Part shown: piece by piece, positions 5,457 to 6,925 of the stretch
How positions within the stretch are numbered: the stretch's first letter is position 1
Layout: each line of letters opens with the position of its first letter
Assembly (NCBI GenBank): GCA_006515795.1
Contig: VFMC01000122.1
Location: 1-6,925 of the forward strand
Source of the DNA: Acidimicrobiaceae bacterium
Lineage (GTDB): Bacteria; Actinomycetota; Acidimicrobiia; Acidimicrobiales; Ilumatobacteraceae
Length of the DNA stretch: 6,925 bases
Reading direction: 5' to 3'
Position numbers and translations under genes: made by a program
Notes under the pieces: model-generated
What the model saw: the letters and a program-made list of their open reading frames with translations, nothing else
What the model was told of the DNA's origin: nothing
Databases searched by the model: none

Positions 5457-6925
5457 CCGGGCCGCAGGTGATTAGACCGGAGCAACGGCGGACCGATCGG
5501 CTCCCTTCGCGCCGGCAACACCGATCCGTCCTGCAGTTGCTCGGGCAGCTCGACTCCCTCCGCCACGGTGTGCAGACCGAGCCCTCGGGCCAGGCTCACG
5601 ATCGCGGCCACGAGGCTTCGATCGGTCGAGTCGGCGACGATGCCGCCCACGAAGGAGCAGTCGATCTTGAGCGTGTGCACCTTCAGCATCCGCAGATGGG
5701 TGAGCGACGAGTAGCCGGTGCCGAAGTCGTCCAGGGCGATCTGCACTCCGAGGTGGGCGAGCTCTCGCAACGTGACGTGCGGTGACGTCTGCTCCCTGAT
5801 CCCCGATCGTTCGAGCGTCGCCTGTTCGGTGACCTCGACGATGAGCCGATCCGGCTGCAGGCCGTGACGGGTCAAGGTGCCGTTGATCATGGCGACGAGT
5901 CCGCTGTCGGCAAGGTCGCTGGCACTCATGTTGACGCTCACCCAGGCCTGCCCGGCCAGATCGCCGAGCCCGGCAAGCAGGTCGCAGGCCTGATCCGCCA
6001 TTGCCACGTCGATGCCGGTACCGAGGCCTGCCTCGAAGGCGACATCGAGGAAGTCGACCGGTGGAAGGATGCAGCCATTCGGATGATGCCAACGCACCAG
6101 CGACTCGAAGCCCTGGAGCTGAAGATCGGTGGTGCGTACCACGGGTTGCAGGTACGCGACCATCTCGCCGCGCTCCACGGCGCCCACCAATGAGCTCGCC
6201 AGGTCGCGCCGCTCGGTCCATCGCCGAGCCTTCGGTGCGGTTCCGTCGCGACGGCCGCTCTTGACGTGGTACATCGCCTGGTCGGCCTCGGCGAGCAGGG
6301 ATGAGACCGTGGACGAGGTTTCGGCCAGGGCCACACCCACCGATGCCGAGATCGTCGCGACCCCGGCGCGGAGCGTGAAGGCCTCGGACAGCTCCAGTTC
6401 GACACGCCGCGCGAGCTCCTCGATCGATTGCCGCGAAGCGATGCCCGTGGTGAGCACGACGAACTCGTCGCCGCCGATCCGGGCCACCATGTCAGTGCTG
6501 CGCACCATGCTGGTGAGGCGCGCCGCGACTGCCACCAGCAACTCGTCGCCGGCGTCGTGGCCGAAGAGGTCGTTGACCGGCTTGAACCGATCGAGGTCGA
6601 CGAACAGCAGGCCGACCCGATCGTGCGCCGAACCACGAACGAGAGCGTCGCCGATGCGTTGGTTGAGGGCGATGCGGTTCGGGAGCCCGGTGAGCGCATC
6701 GTGGGTTGCCAGCTCGTGCAGTGCATCGCGAGCGCTGTGCAACTCGGTCACGTCGTAGCCGGTGACCACGTAGCCGGCCACGATCGAGTCGTCGCAGAGG
6801 TCCACCACCTCGAAGCGGAACGGCCGCGGCGCGCCGGCATCGGCCGAACGGACGGGCACCTCCACCGTCGTCAGCATGCGCCCCACTCGATGCCGGAGGG
6901 CCTCTTCGAGAACCGGCTCGTGCCC
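5453..6925 (-). CDS. PAS-GGDEF-EAL cyclic-di-GMP signalling protein, 5' partial
   Basis: The frame is open to the right edge (490 codons visible; numbering from that edge). GTG at 6886 is an internal codon, because the text before it stays in frame. Residues 1-60 look like the end of a PAS sensor domain (GYVVTGYDVTE). The GGDEF domain (about 73-228) starts with HDALTGLPNR. It has D110, an intact GGDEF active site at 151-155 and the RxxD inhibitory I-site at R142-D145, exactly 5 residues upstream. The EAL domain (about 245-490) reads E274-S-L instead of EAL. It keeps N332, E364, the DDFGTGYSSL loop (D399, D400), K420 and E456, so metal and substrate ligands are present. Both cyclase and phosphodiesterase activity are plausible on paper; which dominates is unknown. 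The last 40 residues lack the usual QG-containing end and look frame-disturbed. The protein converges on the MFS gene, sharing the CTAG stop. Confidence 0.95.
   Translation of the reverse strand, partial: GHEPVLEEALRHRVGRMLTTVEVPVRSADAGAPRPFRFEVVDLCDDSIVAGYVVTGYDVTELHSARDALHELATHDALTGLPNRIALNQRIGDALVRGSAHDRVGLLFVDLDRFKPVNDLFGHDAGDELLVAVAARLTSMVRSTDMVARIGGDEFVVLTTGIASRQSIEELARRVELELSEAFTLRAGVATISASVGVALAETSSTVSSLLAEADQAMYHVKSGRRDGTAPKARRWTERRDLASSLVGAVERGEMVAYLQPVVRTTDLQLQGFESLVRWHHPNGCILPPVDFLDVAFEAGLGTGIDVAMADQACDLLAGLGDLAGQAWVSVNMSASDLADSGLVAMINGTLTRHGLQPDRLIVEVTEQATLERSGIREQTSPHVTLRELAHLGVQIALDDFGTGYSSLTHLRMLKVHTLKIDCSFVGGIVADSTDRSLVAAIVSLARGLGLHTVAEGVELPEQLQDGSVLPARREPIGPPLLRSNHLRPG

Noticed and set aside
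4232..5785. Open frame (517 codons) on the plus strand over the MFS gene and into the cyclic-di-GMP gene
   Set aside because: Extremely arginine-rich, low-complexity translation that crosses two well-supported genes; a frame shadow.
6754..6777. Direct repeat of CGTAGCCGG, 15 bp apart
   Set aside because: It lies in frame in the PAS region and encodes a GYVVTGY stretch; five-codon spacing and shared codons explain it without a special element.
6884..6886. GTG as start of the GGDEF-EAL protein
   Set aside because: The frame remains open to base 6925 and begins in the middle of a PAS-like domain, so the real start lies outside the window.
1..6925. Search for CRISPR arrays, tRNA, insertion-sequence ends, toxin-antitoxin or phage-defence genes
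   Set aside because: Nothing with the needed repeats, cloverleaf signals, transposase motifs or defence domains was found by reading both strands.

Overview
The window comes from a GC-rich bacterium with dense coding, very short intergenic gaps and little Shine-Dalgarno signal. The divergent Lrp-type regulator/alanine dehydrogenase pair, the bacterial P450 and apparent leaderless start codons suggest an actinobacterium. The style recalls Acidimicrobiia (Ilumatobacter-like), but that placement is inference. No rRNA, tRNA, CRISPR array, insertion sequence, phage gene or attachment site was seen.

Layout, left to right: (1) the C-terminal 300 residues of a multi-pass membrane acyltransferase, cut by the left edge. 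(2) Converging on it with an 11-bp overlap, an Lrp/AsnC-family regulator on the minus strand. (3) A 62-bp divergent promoter region with a perfect 18-bp palindrome exactly midway between the two start codons. (4) Alanine dehydrogenase (ald) on the plus strand, whose stop codon lies in a 13-bp tandem repeat. (5) A stand-alone cytochrome P450. (6) A 56-residue cysteine-rich zinc-ribbon-like protein on the minus strand. (7) A divergent MFS transporter of the EntS/MFS_3 type, with a 22-bp inverted repeat over its predicted transcription start. (8) Converging on the transporter and sharing its CTAG stop, a PAS-GGDEF-EAL cyclic-di-GMP protein on the minus strand, cut by the right edge.

The regulator and ald form the clearest functional unit. 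The arrangement matches the aldR-ald pair of mycobacteria, where an Lrp/AsnC regulator senses amino acids and controls conversion of alanine to pyruvate and ammonia. The zinc-ribbon protein and the transporter share a divergent control region with related half-sites and may be co-regulated. The P450, acyltransferase and cyclic-di-GMP protein show no sequence-visible link to their neighbours.

The most notable points are regulatory: the symmetric ald promoter with overlapping -35 boxes inside the palindrome, and a recurring leaderless geometry (a -10-like hexamer ending exactly 6 nt before ATG) at four of the five gene starts in the window. The EAL domain C-terminus also looks like it passes through two compensating frameshifts. 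I found no convincing new multi-gene system; most genes are ordinary members of known families.
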